This document shows, piece after piece, positions 7,447 through 17,176 of a DNA stretch of 55,973 nucleotides. Position numbers and translations under genes: made by a program. A model generated the notes under the pieces. The model saw only the letters and a list, made by a program, of their open reading frames with translations, was not told the DNA's origin and searched no databases. Positions within the stretch are counted from its first letter, which is position 1. Each line of letters starts with the position of its first letter. The stretch lies in the NCBI GenBank assembly GCA_946482365.1, contig CAMLQY010000012.1:1-55973 (forward strand). The letters are read 5' to 3'. Source of the stretch: an uncultured Actinomycetes bacterium (lineage in GTDB: Bacteria > Actinomycetota > Thermoleophilia > Solirubrobacterales > 70-9).

Positions 7447-8328
7447 TCATGCGCGTGGATGGGTCGCGGCGTACGCGTCGCGCAGGCGAGCGGCGTTCAC
7501 GCGAGTGTAGACCTGAGTGGTCGAGATCGAGGCGTGGCCGAGCAGCTCCTGGATCGTGCGCAGGTCCGCTCCGCCCTCCAGCAGGTGGGTGGCGAAGCTG
7601 TGGCGCAGGGAGTGCGGCGAGACCCCGGCGGCCAGCGCCGCCTCGCGGACCCAGAGCCCGAGACGGCGGGTGACGTCGGAGTTGGAGAGGCGCCGCCCGC
7701 TCTTGGAGAGGAAGAGGGCGGGCTCCCGCGGGTCGGAGGCGAGGGCGTGGCGCCCGCGCTCGGCGTAGCGCTGCAGTGCCCGCTGGGCGGGCTCGCCGAC
7801 CGGCAGGAGGCGCTCCTTGGACCCCTTGCCGAGCACGCGCAGCTGCTCGGTCTCGAAGTCGAGCGCGCCGACGTCGAGGTTGACGATCTCCTCGCAGCGC
7901 AGGCCGCAGGAGTAGGCCAGCTCGAGCATCGCCCGGTCGCGCAGCTCCAGCGGGGTGCGGGCGGGGATCCGCTCCAGCAGGTCCTGCACCTGCGCGCTCG
8001 AGAGCACCCGCGGCAGCTTCTCCTCGCGCTTCGGGCTGGAGACGAGGTCGGCGGGGTTCTGGCCGACCCGCTCGGTGCGGACGAGGAAGTCGAAGAGGCC
8101 GCGGATCGCCGCCAGCTTGCGGGCGACAGTCGCCGGCGCCATCCCCTCCGAGGAGAGCCCGGCCGCGTAGCGGCGCACGTCGCGGTGGCGGACCTCCCCC
8201 GGCTGCCGCTCCCCCGCCCACTCGACGAACTGCCCGAGGTCGACGCCGTAGGCGCGGCGCGTGCGCTCGGCCATGCCCCGCCCCCGGAGGTCCCGGTCGT
8301 ACGCCTCGAGCGCTTCTTCCCAGGTCAT
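7447..8328 (-). CDS. xerD: Tyrosine recombinase XerC/XerD family
   Basis: A 293-residue integrase with an N-terminal SAM-like core-binding domain (residues 1-85) and a C-terminal catalytic domain. The catalytic set is visible: R144 (GLRCEE), lysine in the GKGSKE hairpin near 168, H239 and R242 (HSLRHSFA), H265 (LGHAS) and nucleophile Y274 (TQVYTRV). Length and sequence fit the housekeeping enzyme that resolves chromosome dimers at dif rather than an island integrase. XerC and XerD cannot be told apart with certainty here. It lies between a cell-wall enzyme gene and a sigma-factor gene, far from the tRNA-Gly scar, so I do not link it to that scar. Confidence 0.9.
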   Translation of the reverse strand: MTWEEALEAYDRDLRGRGMAERTRRAYGVDLGQFVEWAGERQPGEVRHRDVRRYAAGLSSEGMAPATVARKLAAIRGLFDFLVRTERVGQNPADLVSSPKREEKLPRVLSSAQVQDLLERIPARTPLELRDRAMLELAYSCGLRCEEIVNLDVGALDFETEQLRVLGKGSKERLLPVGEPAQRALQRYAERGRHALASDPREPALFLSKSGRRLSNSDVTRRLGLWVREAALAAGVSPHSLRHSFATHLLEGGADLRTIQELLGHASISTTQVYTRVNAARLRDAYAATHPRA

Positions 8329-8361
8329 CCAACTGGGTTCGCCGCGAGTCGCAGCGAGCCT

Positions 8362-9417
8362 CTATCCAATGTAGATCGGCGTTCCCACTTCGACCCGGTC
8401 GTACAGTTCTTCCACGTCGGGGATCGCCATCCGCACGCAGCCGTGCGAGGCGGCGCTGCCCAGCGAGCCGGTTTCTTCGGTGCCGTGGATGCCGGCGCCT
8501 TCGAAGATCCCCATCCAGCGCGCCTTGATCGGGTTGGAGGGGCCGGGCGGGATGTCCTGGCCGGCGAGGCTCCCGGCCCAGTCGGATTCGGGAACGTGCC
8601 AGGTCGGGTTTTCTTCCTTTTCCTGGATCGCGTAGAGGCCTTCCGGAGTTTCGAGCCCTTCTTGGCCGACCGCCACCGTGTAGGTCTTGGCCAGCTTCAG
8701 GTCTTCCCAGAGGCGGAGCGTGTAGGTGCCGCGGTCGAGCGTCAGGTACGACGGGTAGGCGTCGGCGACCTCGCTCGTCGTCACCTCCGGTTTCGTGTAG
8801 TGGGTGCGGGCGGCGATCGTGTGGTCGGCGTCCGCGTTGAGGACGGCGGCCTGCAGCTGGCGCGTGAGCAGGTTGTCGCGCAGCTTGCGCCCGTTCTGCG
8901 CCTTGACCACGACCAGCGATTCAGCGCTGGGTTCGACCGTCGCGTCCCTCGCTTCGCGGTTGACGGCCGCGGCGACCCGGCGCACGAAGCGGTTGATCGC
9001 AGGCTGGGAGTAGGTGATGTCGGCGCCGATCCGCTCTTCGACGTCGCCGCCGGTCACGTAGCGAACCAGCCGGCCCGGCAAGCCGCCCTCGCGACTGTCT
9101 TCGAGCGCTTCGGAGACCGCGGCGTCGAGGTCGGCGCGGACCTTGAGCTTCCTGCCGGGGAGCTCCCAGCTCTCGCCGTCGTAGCCGACGCGAATCGAGT
9201 GGCGCAGCGGGCGCAGCAGCTGGACGCGCACCGCCTGCTTCGCCTCCTCGGCGCTCATGCCGCCGACGTCGACGCCGGCGATCGTCACGCCGTCGGCGAT
9301 CTCGTCCTGCTGCGTGGTGTCGTAGGCATAGCCGACGGAAACGCCCAGGAGGAGCAGAGCCAGGATCGCGACGATCGCAATTTTGCCTTTGCGACCCACT
9401 GAAAGAAGTTTAGGCAC
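8362..9417 (-). CDS. L,D-transpeptidase with VanW-like peptidoglycan-binding domain
   Basis: A 351-residue membrane-anchored cell-wall enzyme. A basic N-terminus is followed by one hydrophobic helix (residues 12-31), placing the rest outside. A putative peptidoglycan-binding domain spans roughly residues 40-200. The C-terminal YkuD domain carries HGTEE and SHGCVRM, with C327 as the nucleophile that forms 3-3 cross-links between stem peptides. The GTG start at 9417 is used. It is divergent from the formyl-THF cyclo-ligase gene with only 39 bases between. Full length and all catalytic residues suggest an active enzyme. Confidence 0.92.
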   Translation of the reverse strand: MPKLLSVGRKGKIAIVAILALLLLGVSVGYAYDTTQQDEIADGVTIAGVDVGGMSAEEAKQAVRVQLLRPLRHSIRVGYDGESWELPGRKLKVRADLDAAVSEALEDSREGGLPGRLVRYVTGGDVEERIGADITYSQPAINRFVRRVAAAVNREARDATVEPSAESLVVVKAQNGRKLRDNLLTRQLQAAVLNADADHTIAARTHYTKPEVTTSEVADAYPSYLTLDRGTYTLRLWEDLKLAKTYTVAVGQEGLETPEGLYAIQEKEENPTWHVPESDWAGSLAGQDIPPGPSNPIKARWMGIFEGAGIHGTEETGSLGSAASHGCVRMAIPDVEELYDRVEVGTPIYIG

Positions 9418-9456
9418 ACGATTCGGTCGTTACGGCGGATATCGTTCCGCTGACCG

Positions 9457-10194
9457 ATGAGTACCAAGGCCAACGCCCGCAAGGGCTCCAAGGACGAAGT
9501 CCGCAGGGAGGTCTGGAAGGCGATGGACCGCGAGGGCGTGTCCCGCTTCCCGGGTGCCGAGGGCCGCATCCCGAACTTCGCCGGGGCCAAGCTCGCAGCC
9601 GAGAAGCTGGCCGGCTACCGGCTCTGGAAGCGCGCCCAGGTGATCAAGGCGAACCCCGACTCGCCCCAGACCTACGCCCGGCGCATGGCCCTGGAAGAAG
9701 GCAAGGTCGTGATCATGGCGGTGCCGCGGCTGCGCGACCCCCATCCCTTCCGGATCCTCGACCCGAAGAAGCTCACCAAGCGCGCGGTGAAAGAGGCGGC
9801 GACGATCAAGGGGGCGCTCAAGCACGGGCGCGTGATGGCCCTCGACGAGCTGCCCGAGATCGACTTCGTGCTCTGCGGCTCCGTCGCCGTGAACCTCAGC
9901 GGCGCCCGGGTCGGCAAGGGCGGGGGCTACTCGGACCTCGAGTACGGCGTGCTGATCGACGCCGGCAAGATCGACGGCCACACCACGGTGGCGACGACGG
10001 TCCACCCGACCCAGGTCCTGCACCGCCACCTGATGATGACCTCGCACGACCTGCCGGTCGACGTGATCGCCACGCCGCGCGCCGTGATCGAGGTCGAGCG
10101 CCAGTACGAGCGGCCGCGCGGCATCCTCTGGGACCACCTGCAACCGCCGCAGATACGCGAGATACCCATACTCGAACGTATGGGCTATGCCTGA
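9457..10194 (+). CDS. 5-formyltetrahydrofolate cyclo-ligase family protein
   Basis: A 245-residue member of the MTHFS family, which converts 5-formyl-THF to 5,10-methenyl-THF with ATP. The signature glycine-rich loop GKGGGYSDLEYG lies near residues 153-164, and the N-terminal block VSRFPGAEGRIPNFAGA is typical of the larger MTHFS-like subgroup. This subgroup is longer than the ~200-residue enzyme, so catalytic activity is probable but not proven. Its stop overlaps the start of the downstream hydrolase by 8 bases (ATGCCTGA), so the two genes form an operon. Confidence 0.85.
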   Translation: MSTKANARKGSKDEVRREVWKAMDREGVSRFPGAEGRIPNFAGAKLAAEKLAGYRLWKRAQVIKANPDSPQTYARRMALEEGKVVIMAVPRLRDPHPFRILDPKKLTKRAVKEAATIKGALKHGRVMALDELPEIDFVLCGSVAVNLSGARVGKGGGYSDLEYGVLIDAGKIDGHTTVATTVHPTQVLHRHLMMTSHDLPVDVIATPRAVIEVERQYERPRGILWDHLQPPQIREIPILERMGYA

Positions 10195-11071
10195 GGAGCC
10201 CGGCGACTACGGCAACCCCGACCCCGAGTGGCTGGGGATCGACTGGCGCCCCCACCTGCACCGCCTCGAGCTGCCGGGCGCCACCGTCAACTACGCCGAG
10301 ATCGGCGAGGGCGATCCGGTCGTCTTCGTCCACGGCATCACCAGCTCCTGGCAGGCGTGGCTCGAGAACCTGCCTCACTTCGGCCGCGATCGGCGGGCGA
10401 TCGCCCTCGACCTGCCCGGCTTCGGCGCCAGCCCGATGCCCTCCTGGCCGATCGACATGTGCGCATACGGCCGGCTCCTGCACGATTTCTGCGAGAAGCT
10501 CGGGATCGACCATGGTGCGACCCTGGTCGGCAACTCGATGGGCGGCCTGGTCGCCGCCGAGGCGGTGCTCACGGCCCCAGAGCGCTTCGACGGGCTCGTC
10601 CTGGTCTCGGCGGCCGGCTTCATCAACACTTGGCTGCCGCACCAGCGCGGCAAGGCCACCGCACGGGCCTGGGACACCTTCGGCCGTCCCTTCGGTGCCG
10701 CGACTCGGTTCTTCGTCACGCACCGGCGCGCTCGCTACCTGATGTTCCGCTTCGCGATTCGCCACCCCAACCGCCTGCGCAAGGAGCTGCTCTGGGAGCA
10801 GATGGCCTCGGGAGTGCCGTGCCCAGGCTTCGGCGACGCGCTCGCCGGGGTGCTCGAATACGACGCCCGCGACCGGCTCGAAGAGATCGAGATCCCGACG
10901 ATGATCGTCTGGGGCACCGACGACTGGGTGATCCCGTCGGCAGCAGCGTTCAGCTACAACCGCCGCATCCCCCACTCGCAACTGGCGATCTTCGAGGACA
11001 CCGGCCACGTGCCTCAGATGGAGCGGCCGGCGCGGTTCAACGCGCTGCTCGACGAATTCCTCGAAAGCTAG
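10187..11071 (+). CDS. Alpha/beta hydrolase
   Basis: A 294-residue alpha/beta-hydrolase fold protein with no signal peptide. The oxyanion motif FVHGITSSW is near residue 48. The nucleophile S117 sits in GNSMGG, the acid is in WGTDDWVIP near residue 244, and the base histidine is in DTGHVPQME near residue 273. A cap segment spans about residues 145-200. Closest groups include C-C bond hydrolases and esterases, but the substrate cannot be read from sequence. It is translationally linked to the preceding folate gene. Its stop overlaps the ilvD stop by 4 bases in convergent orientation. Confidence 0.88.
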   Translation: MPEEPGDYGNPDPEWLGIDWRPHLHRLELPGATVNYAEIGEGDPVVFVHGITSSWQAWLENLPHFGRDRRAIALDLPGFGASPMPSWPIDMCAYGRLLHDFCEKLGIDHGATLVGNSMGGLVAAEAVLTAPERFDGLVLVSAAGFINTWLPHQRGKATARAWDTFGRPFGAATRFFVTHRRARYLMFRFAIRHPNRLRKELLWEQMASGVPCPGFGDALAGVLEYDARDRLEEIEIPTMIVWGTDDWVIPSAAAFSYNRRIPHSQLAIFEDTGHVPQMERPARFNALLDEFLES

Positions 11072-12762
11072 GCGGTCACGGCGCCTTCGGACGCCGATGA
11101 GACGGTGGCCGCGTACTTGGCCATCACCCCGGAGCCGAAGGGGGACGGCGGGGAGCTGTACTCCGCCACCCGCTTGGCGATCTCCTCGTCGGAGAGGTCC
11201 ACGTCGAGGCGGCGGGCGTCGATGTCGACCGTGATCCGGTCGCCCTCCCGGACCGCTGCGATCGGGCCGCCCTTCGCCGCCTCGGGGGCGACGTGGCCGA
11301 TCATCAGACCCCGGGTCGCGCCGGAGAAGCGCCCGTCGGTCACCATCGCGACGCTCTCCCCCAGCCCCTCGCCGACGATCGCCGCGGTGACCTGGAGCAT
11401 CTCGCGCATCCCCGGGCCGCCGATCGGCCCCTCGTTGCGGATGACGACGACGTCGCCCGGCTCGATCTGCTGGTCCTTGACCGCACGGAAGCATTCCTCT
11501 TCGGACTCGAAGACCCGGGCGGGCCCGGTCTGCTGCGTCCGCTCGGTGCCGGCGAGCTTCACCACGGCTCCTTCGGGCGCGAGGTTGCCGCGCAGGATCG
11601 CCAGGCCGCCTTCGGACTTCACCGGGTCCTCGAGCGGGCGCACGACCTCCTGGCCGGGGGCCTCGGTCGCTTCGCTCGCCACCTCGCCGATCGTCTTGCC
11701 GGTGACCGTGATCGCGTCGGAGTGGAGGCTGCCCGCTTTGGCGAGCCGCTGGAGGATCACCGGCACGCCGCCGGCGGCATAGAGGTCGGTGGCGACGAAG
11801 CGCCCGCCGGGTTTGAGATCGGCGAGGAGCGGCGTCGCCCGGGAGATGCGCTCGAAGTCGTCCACCGTCAGCTCGATGCCGAGCTCGCGGGCGAGCGCGA
11901 TCAGATGCAGGACGGCGTTGGTCGAGCCCCCCGAGGCGCAGACGCAGGCGATCGCGTTCTCGAGCGAGTCGCGGGTGATCACCTTGCTGGGGGTTATGTC
12001 GTCGGCCAGGACGGTGAGGACGAGCTCTCCGATCCTCTCGGCGACGGTTCCCTTGTCGCCGTCTTCGGCGGGCACCATCGCCGAGCCGCCGGCGCTGATC
12101 CCGAGGGCCTCGAAGGCGCAGGCCATCGTGTTGGCGGTGAACTGCCCGCCGCAGGCGCCGGCGCCCGGGCTCGCCACCCCCTCGAGCTCGTGCAGTTCCT
12201 CGTCGCTCATGTCGCCGGCGTTGTGGGCGCCGATCGCCTCGAAGACGTCGAGGATGGTGACGTCGCGCCCGTGCCAGTGGCCGGGGGCGATCGAGCCGCC
12301 GTAGAGGAGGACCGACGGGACGTCGAGCCGGGCCAGCGCCATCGCGCAGCCGGGGATCGTCTTGTCGCAGGCGCAGAGAGCGACGATCGCGTCGAACTGG
12401 TAGCCGCGCGCCATCAGCTCGATCGAGTCGGCGATCACCTCGCGGCTGACCAGCGAGGCCTTCATCCCCTGCGTTCCCATCGTCACCCCGTCGGAGACGG
12501 CGACGGTGTTGAACTCCATCGGCGTGCCGCCCGCGGCGCGCACCCCCTGCTTGACGTGCTCGGCGAGGCCGCGCAGGTGGAAGTTGCAGGGCATCGCCTC
12601 GGTCCAGGTGTTGGCGATCCCGATCGTCGGCCGGCTGAGCGCGTCGTCGTCGAATCCGACGCCCTTCATGTAGGCGCGCGCGTGGGCGCGGTCGGGCCCG
12701 TCGAAGACCGTGGCCGAGCGTGGGCGAGGCAGCTTGGTCGTGGTGGCGCCGTTCGAGCTCAT
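11068..12762 (-). CDS. ilvD: Dihydroxy-acid dehydratase
   Basis: A 564-residue enzyme of isoleucine, valine and pantothenate synthesis that dehydrates 2,3-dihydroxy-3-methyl acids to 2-oxo acids. Conserved cysteines of the iron-sulfur site are seen in [19 protein letters not shown] and [13 protein letters not shown]. The C-terminal RFSGATRG block of the IlvD/Edd family is present. The ATG at 12762 overlaps the thiD stop (ATGA), making it the last gene of the comM-dprA-thiD run. No other branched-chain amino acid genes are nearby. Confidence 0.97.
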   Translation of the reverse strand: MSSNGATTTKLPRPRSATVFDGPDRAHARAYMKGVGFDDDALSRPTIGIANTWTEAMPCNFHLRGLAEHVKQGVRAAGGTPMEFNTVAVSDGVTMGTQGMKASLVSREVIADSIELMARGYQFDAIVALCACDKTIPGCAMALARLDVPSVLLYGGSIAPGHWHGRDVTILDVFEAIGAHNAGDMSDEELHELEGVASPGAGACGGQFTANTMACAFEALGISAGGSAMVPAEDGDKGTVAERIGELVLTVLADDITPSKVITRDSLENAIACVCASGGSTNAVLHLIALARELGIELTVDDFERISRATPLLADLKPGGRFVATDLYAAGGVPVILQRLAKAGSLHSDAITVTGKTIGEVASEATEAPGQEVVRPLEDPVKSEGGLAILRGNLAPEGAVVKLAGTERTQQTGPARVFESEEECFRAVKDQQIEPGDVVVIRNEGPIGGPGMREMLQVTAAIVGEGLGESVAMVTDGRFSGATRGLMIGHVAPEAAKGGPIAAVREGDRITVDIDARRLDVDLSDEEIAKRVAEYSSPPSPFGSGVMAKYAATVSSASEGAVTA

Positions 12763-13574
12763 AGCCGGAATCTAGATGACTGACTTCCGGAGAGGTTAAA
12801 AACATCGACCGGGCCCGGCCCGGCGCCGATCTCGCGCAGGCCCGCGGCGACCGCCGCCGAGGCGATCTCGCGCGCTTTGCGCGCGGCTTCGAGCGGGGTC
12901 TCGCCGTGGGCGAGGAAGGCCGCCAGAGCCGAGGAATGGGTGCAGCCGGAGCCGTGGGCGGCCCCGTCGGGATGCCGCTCGCCGGCGATCTCAGCCGATT
13001 CGCGGCCGTCGAAGAAGAGGTCGACGACGCGCTCGCTGTGCCCGCCGGTGACGACCACGGCCTGCGGTCCCAGGGCCAGGACCTCGCGCGCCAGGTCCTC
13101 CTGCGGATCGCTCTCCCCCGCGCCGGTCAGCGCAGCCGCCTCCGGGATGTTGGGGGTGACCACGGTGGCCAGCGGCAGCAGGCGCTCGACCAGGGCCGCC
13201 CGGGCGTCCTCGTCGAGCAGGACGGCGCCGCTCTCGGCCACCATCACGGGGTCGAGGACAACCGGAGCCTCGCCGAGGAGCCCGAGCGCCTCGACCACCG
13301 CGTCGACGGTCTCCGCGCTGCCCAGCATCCCGATCTTCACCGCGTCGACGCCGATGTCTTCGGCAACCGCGCCGACCTGGGCCACGATCGTCTCGGGCGA
13401 GACCGCCTCGACCGCCTCGACCCCGACCGTGTTCTGGGCCGTGATCGCCGTGACCGCGGTCATCCCGTGCACCCCGCAGCGGGCGAACGCCTTCAGGTCC
13501 GCCTGGATGCCGGCACCGCCGCCGGAGTCCGAGCCGGCGATCGAGAGGACTGCGGGAACTCTCGACTCGTTCAG
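12759..13574 (-). CDS. thiD: Hydroxymethylpyrimidine / phosphomethylpyrimidine kinase
   Basis: A ribokinase-fold kinase of thiamine synthesis, about 271 residues. The N-terminal [18 protein letters not shown] substrate-binding block, central [11 protein letters not shown] and the C-terminal [13 protein letters not shown] anion-hole motif with the catalytic region are intact. No ATG, GTG or TTG lies in frame between the conserved start and the upstream gene. The best candidate is the CTG at 13574, which overlaps the upstream stop as CTGA. The family assignment is firm and the start codon is uncertain. No other thiamine genes are in the window. Confidence 0.92.
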   Translation of the reverse strand: MNESRVPAVLSIAGSDSGGGAGIQADLKAFARCGVHGMTAVTAITAQNTVGVEAVEAVSPETIVAQVGAVAEDIGVDAVKIGMLGSAETVDAVVEALGLLGEAPVVLDPVMVAESGAVLLDEDARAALVERLLPLATVVTPNIPEAAALTGAGESDPQEDLAREVLALGPQAVVVTGGHSERVVDLFFDGRESAEIAGERHPDGAAHGSGCTHSSALAAFLAHGETPLEAARKAREIASAAVAAGLREIGAGPGPVDVFNLSGSQSSRFRL

Positions 13575-13834
13575 CTTCGCCGCTGCCTTCGGGTTCGCGC
13601 CGAAGCACCTTCCAGGTACGCCTGACGTGGATGGCGAAGCACGTCGATTGGAAGCATGACCAGAGGGGTCAGGAAAAAGCCGACGACAGCCGAAAGGACG
13701 AGACCCGCGAAGAAAGTCGTCGACTCCGACCATGCCCAGGCGTTCGAGGCCATCGCAAGCAGGACACCAAGTGCCAAGGCAACCAGAAAACCCAGGACAA
13801 CTCGCGGTCGGATCATGTATCGCATACGCCTCAC
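13571..13834 (-). CDS. Small membrane protein, unknown
   Basis: An 87-residue protein with a basic start, two predicted hydrophobic helices (about residues 10-30 and 40-62) and a basic, arginine-rich tail. I do not recognise a family. It sits between another small membrane protein and thiD, with tight spacing (6 bases and an overlap), so it is probably part of the dprA-ilvD transcript. The basic tail would place the C-terminus in the cytoplasm. Confidence 0.6.
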   Translation of the reverse strand: MRRMRYMIRPRVVLGFLVALALGVLLAMASNAWAWSESTTFFAGLVLSAVVGFFLTPLVMLPIDVLRHPRQAYLEGASARTRRQRRS

Positions 13835-13840
13835 CCAATC

Positions 13841-14059
13841 CTAGTGGAGCAACGCACCGGCCAATACCCAGGCGAGTGCAATCGCACCCGTGAAGCCGGC
13901 GCCGATCTGCATCCATTGCCCAGCATCCAACCGAATGTCCACCTCCAACCGGTCGGCAACAACCCAGACGAGGTACCCGAAGACCGCTCCCGCACCCGAC
14001 CAAGAGGCGACATAGGCAAGCTCGTGTTCCGCCGGAAACCATGCGTTGTCGCACCTCAC
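13841..14059 (-). CDS. Small membrane protein, unknown
   Basis: A 72-residue protein with two hydrophobic segments (about residues 16-36 and 49-70) separated by a short charged loop. The start ATG overlaps the dprA stop by 4 bases (ATGA), and the next small membrane gene follows closely. No family is recognised. The overlap and lack of interruption in frame suggest a genuine gene. Confidence 0.55.
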   Translation of the reverse strand: MRCDNAWFPAEHELAYVASWSGAGAVFGYLVWVVADRLEVDIRLDAGQWMQIGAGFTGAIALAWVLAGALLH

Positions 14060-15180
14060 CGCCCTGAGCCTCCAGGCGGTCGCAGCAAAGTCCGCGCGTA
14101 GGACCCGACAAGCGAGCAGGTGACGTAGCCGAGCGCCTCCAGGGTGGCGAGGGCCGAGGCGGTCTCGGCGCCGGAGAGGTCGAGGCTGGCGGCGACCGCG
14201 TCAGATGTCTCCTCCCCCGCTTCGACCGCCCCGAGCACGCGCAGCTGCTCGGGGGTCAGCTCCGGCCCGGTCCGCTCGGCCCTGCGGACGCCGGGGCCCA
14301 GCATCGCGTCGAGCACGTCCTGGGCGTCGCGGACGAGGCAGGCCCCACCGGCGAGCAGGTCGTTGGTGCCGGCCGAAGCCCGCGAGTTGACCGGCCCCGG
14401 CACCGCGCCGAGATCGCGGCCGAGATCGGCGGCGAGGTCGGCTGTGATCAGCGACCCCGAGCGCTGCGCGGCCTCGACCACGACGGTCATCCCGGCCAGC
14501 GCGGCCATGATCCGGTTCCGCGCCGGGAAGCACCAACGCCAGGCCCCGGTCCCCGGCGGCAGCTCCGAGAGGACCAGGCCGGTTTCGCCGATCCGCCGCC
14601 AGAGCGAGCTGTGAGAGGTGGGGTAAGGGGTGTCGGCGCCGCAGCCGAGCACGGCGACCGTGGTGCCGGCCTCGAGCGCGCCGCGGTGGGCGCAGGCGTC
14701 GATGCCGAAGGCGAGCCCGCTGACGACGATCAGCCCGGCCGCGGTCAGCTCGCGCCCCAGCTCGCGGGCGATCTCGCGACCGTACGCGCTGGCCCGCCTC
14801 GCCCCGACCACGGTCACGGCTCCCTCCGGCTCCAATTGCTCCAGCAGCGCCGGGTCGCCGCGGCCGATCAGGGCCCAGGGCGCGTCGGGGGCGTCGTGCA
14901 GGCCGGCCGGGAAGCGCCGGTCGTGCCGGCAGCACGCCCAGCACTGCGCGGCCGCGAGGTCGGCGAGCAGGCGGCTCTCGGGTACCGCGCCGACCTCGGC
15001 CAGAACCTGCGCAGCCACCTTCGGCGCCGCCGCCGCGGCGAGGTCCTCGTTGGAGAGGCGCAGCAGTTCGGGCGAGCGCGCACCCGCCTTCCCGCAGGCG
15101 ATCTTCTCGATGTACGGGGCCAGGTGGGCGAGCAGCCGCGAGCGGCGCAGGCAATCAGGGCAGGCGCGCGGCTCGCTCAC
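14056..15180 (-). CDS. dprA: DNA-processing protein DprA/Smf
   Basis: A 374-residue DprA that protects incoming single-stranded DNA and loads RecA during transformation. An N-terminal helical domain contains a cysteine-rich patch (CPDC and CWACC) unusual for the family. The Rossmann core begins with VTVVGARRASAYG near residue 125 and includes VSGLAFGIDACAHRGAL and the FPARNRIMAALA block. A C-terminal winged-helix domain follows (residues ~305-370). The GTG at 15180 overlaps the comM stop (GTGA). Pairing with comM suggests DNA uptake or recombination functions, though no uptake machinery is in view. Confidence 0.93.
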   Translation of the reverse strand: MSEPRACPDCLRRSRLLAHLAPYIEKIACGKAGARSPELLRLSNEDLAAAAAPKVAAQVLAEVGAVPESRLLADLAAAQCWACCRHDRRFPAGLHDAPDAPWALIGRGDPALLEQLEPEGAVTVVGARRASAYGREIARELGRELTAAGLIVVSGLAFGIDACAHRGALEAGTTVAVLGCGADTPYPTSHSSLWRRIGETGLVLSELPPGTGAWRWCFPARNRIMAALAGMTVVVEAAQRSGSLITADLAADLGRDLGAVPGPVNSRASAGTNDLLAGGACLVRDAQDVLDAMLGPGVRRAERTGPELTPEQLRVLGAVEAGEETSDAVAASLDLSGAETASALATLEALGYVTCSLVGSYARTLLRPPGGSGR

Positions 15181-16673
15181 TCCGCATCCCTCCGGCGCAG
15201 CTGCAGCGCCTGGGCCATCTGCTCGCGTCCGATCGTCTCGGCAGCGGCGAGGTCGGCGACGGTGCGGGCCAGCCTCAGCACCCGGTCGTGGGCGCGGGCG
15301 CTGAGCCGCTGCCGCGAGTAGGCGTCGGCGAGCAGCGCCGCAGCGGGCCCGTCGAGAGCGCACTCGCGCACCTCCCCGGGGGTCATCTCGGCGTTGCTGC
15401 GCCCGGAGCCGAGGCGGCGTTCCTGGCGCTCCCGCGCCGCGGCCACCCGCTCGCGCACCTCGGCAGAGCTCTCGCCCTGCGGGCCGGCGAGCTCCTCGGC
15501 GCTGGGCTGGCGGATCGCGGTGAGGAGGTCGATCCGGTCGGCGAGCGCTCCGCTGAGCCGCGCCTGGTAGCGGCGCACGGCCAGCGGTGCACAGCTGCAC
15601 TCGGGGTCGGCCTCGCCGCGGCCGCACGGGCAGGGGTTGGCGGCCGCGACGAGCATGAAGCGGCATGGCAGGTAACGCCAGGAGCCGGCGCGGGCGATCG
15701 AGACCCAGCCTGTCTCCAGCGGCGCCCGCAGCGCCTCCAGCGTGTCGCGGCGGAACTCGCAGAGCTCGTCGAGGAAGAGGACGCCGCGGTGGGCGAGCGT
15801 CGCCTCGCCCGGCGAGGGAGGGTTGCCGCCGCCGACCAGGCCCGCCGGGCTGACGGTGTGGTGGGGCGCGCGGAACGGCCTCCCGCCGGCCTCGCCGGCG
15901 CCCAGGCGCCCGCAGGCGCTGGCGATCCGCGCCACCTCCAGGGCCTCCTCCTGGGCGAGCGGCGGCAGGATCGAGGGCAGGCGGCTGGCGGCAAGCGACT
16001 TGCCGGCGCCGGGAGGGCCGACCATCAGCAGGCTGTGACCGCCCGCCGCTGAGACCTCGAGCGCATGGCGGAGGTGGCGCTGGCCGCGCAGGTCGGCTAG
16101 GTCGGGGACGCCTGAGCTGGAACCGAGTCGCAGCGGCATCGGCTCGGGCCGGTCGGGCATCCACTCCCCGCTCGCCAGCGCCGGAAGCTGAGTGAGGCTC
16201 TCCAGGCAGATCACACCGACGTCCCCGGCCAGCGCCGCCTCGGCCCCGTTCTCGGCCGGGACCACGAGCGCCTCGATGCCCTGCTCCCGCGCCGTCTCGG
16301 CGATCGCCAGCACCCCCGGCACGGCACGGACGGCGCCGTCGAGCGCCAGCTCACCGATCAGCGCCAGCTTCGGCAGCCGCCCCAGGTCGAGCTGGCCCGA
16401 GGCGACGAGCAGCGCCGCGGCGATCGCCAGGTCCATCCCGGGCCCCGCCTTGCGCAGGCTCGCCGGTGCGAGGTTGGCGACGATCCGCCGCAGCGGGAAG
16501 TCGAAGTCGCAGTTGACCATCGCCGCCCGCACGCGCTCCCGCGCCTCGCGCACCGCGGTATCGGGCAGCCCGACCACGCAGAAAGCCGGCAGGCCGCGGT
16601 GCACGTCGACCTCGACCTGGACGGAGCGGGCGGTAATGCCGTCGAGGGTGAAGGTCTGAACCGTGGCCAGCAC
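15177..16673 (-). CDS. comM: YifB/ComM family Mg-chelatase-like AAA+ ATPase
   Basis: A 498-residue AAA+ protein. An N-terminal Lon-protease-like domain (residues ~1-165) precedes the Walker A motif MVGPPGAGKSLAA, Walker B GVLFLDELCEF and a zinc-type cysteine cluster NPCPCG...CSC. A C-terminal Mg-chelatase-like lid follows. ComM is a branch-migrating helicase that widens recombination during natural transformation. I use the GTG at 16673, where homologues begin with a VLATV-like motif. The GTG at 16682 is an alternative. It heads the minus-strand dprA operon and is divergent from yraN. Confidence 0.93.
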   Translation of the reverse strand: MLATVQTFTLDGITARSVQVEVDVHRGLPAFCVVGLPDTAVREARERVRAAMVNCDFDFPLRRIVANLAPASLRKAGPGMDLAIAAALLVASGQLDLGRLPKLALIGELALDGAVRAVPGVLAIAETAREQGIEALVVPAENGAEAALAGDVGVICLESLTQLPALASGEWMPDRPEPMPLRLGSSSGVPDLADLRGQRHLRHALEVSAAGGHSLLMVGPPGAGKSLAASRLPSILPPLAQEEALEVARIASACGRLGAGEAGGRPFRAPHHTVSPAGLVGGGNPPSPGEATLAHRGVLFLDELCEFRRDTLEALRAPLETGWVSIARAGSWRYLPCRFMLVAAANPCPCGRGEADPECSCAPLAVRRYQARLSGALADRIDLLTAIRQPSAEELAGPQGESSAEVRERVAAARERQERRLGSGRSNAEMTPGEVRECALDGPAAALLADAYSRQRLSARAHDRVLRLARTVADLAAAETIGREQMAQALQLRRRDAE

Positions 16674-16784
16674 GGAAGCCACGCTATGGAGCCAAATCCG
16701 ACGCGTGGGCACCACACTCGCGCGGTTGTGCCAATCCTTTTCAAACGAAGACGCGCAACGGCTGTCGCGGCCGCCCCGCGCCTC

Positions 16785-16790
16785 TATGTT
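16785..16790 (+). promoter_or_regulatory. -10-like box (leaderless) for yraN
   Basis: TATGTT ends 8 bases before the yraN ATG. No -35 of quality is seen. It lies in the divergent gap between comM and yraN. Confidence 0.35.
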
Positions 16791-16798
16791 CGCTCTCG

Positions 16799-17176
16799 AT
16801 GACCGCCCAGAGACAGCGGATCGGCAGGGCCGCCGAGGACCTCGTCGCCGCCCGCCTCGTCGCCTCGAGCTGGGAGATCGTCGAGCGCAACGCCCGTACC
16901 CGCTTCGGCGAGCTCGACATCGTCGCCCTCGACGGCCGCACGCTCGTCTTCGTCGAGGTCAAGGCCGGCCGCGCCGACTCGTCCTTCGGCCCCGAGCGCC
17001 CCGTCCTCGGCGTCGATTGGCGCAAGCAGCTGAAGGTGAGGCGCCTGGCGACCGCCTGGATGGGCGAGCGCCGCGGGCTCCCCCGCTACAGCGAGATCCG
17101 CTTCGACGCCGTCGGCGTCACCTTCGATCGACGTGGCGACGTCACCGACGTCGAGCACATCGAGGGCGCCTTTTAG
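16799..17176 (+). CDS. yraN: YraN family (UPF0102) nuclease-like protein
   Basis: A 125-residue protein of the restriction-endonuclease-like fold. The expected acidic/lysine signature is present: FGELDIVALDG followed by LVFVEVKAG. The biological role is not established; it is commonly found near rnhB and the trmD region in bacteria, as here. Its stop overlaps the rnhB stop (convergent, 4 bases). The ATG at 16799 follows a TATGTT box by 8 bases. Confidence 0.9.
   Translation: MTAQRQRIGRAAEDLVAARLVASSWEIVERNARTRFGELDIVALDGRTLVFVEVKAGRADSSFGPERPVLGVDWRKQLKVRRLATAWMGERRGLPRYSEIRFDAVGVTFDRRGDVTDVEHIEGAF

Noticed and set aside
7447..8328. Xer recombinase as the integrase of the tRNA-Gly scar
   Set aside because: It is ~5 kb away, outside the repeat-bounded segment, and has the size and context of a housekeeping XerC/D.
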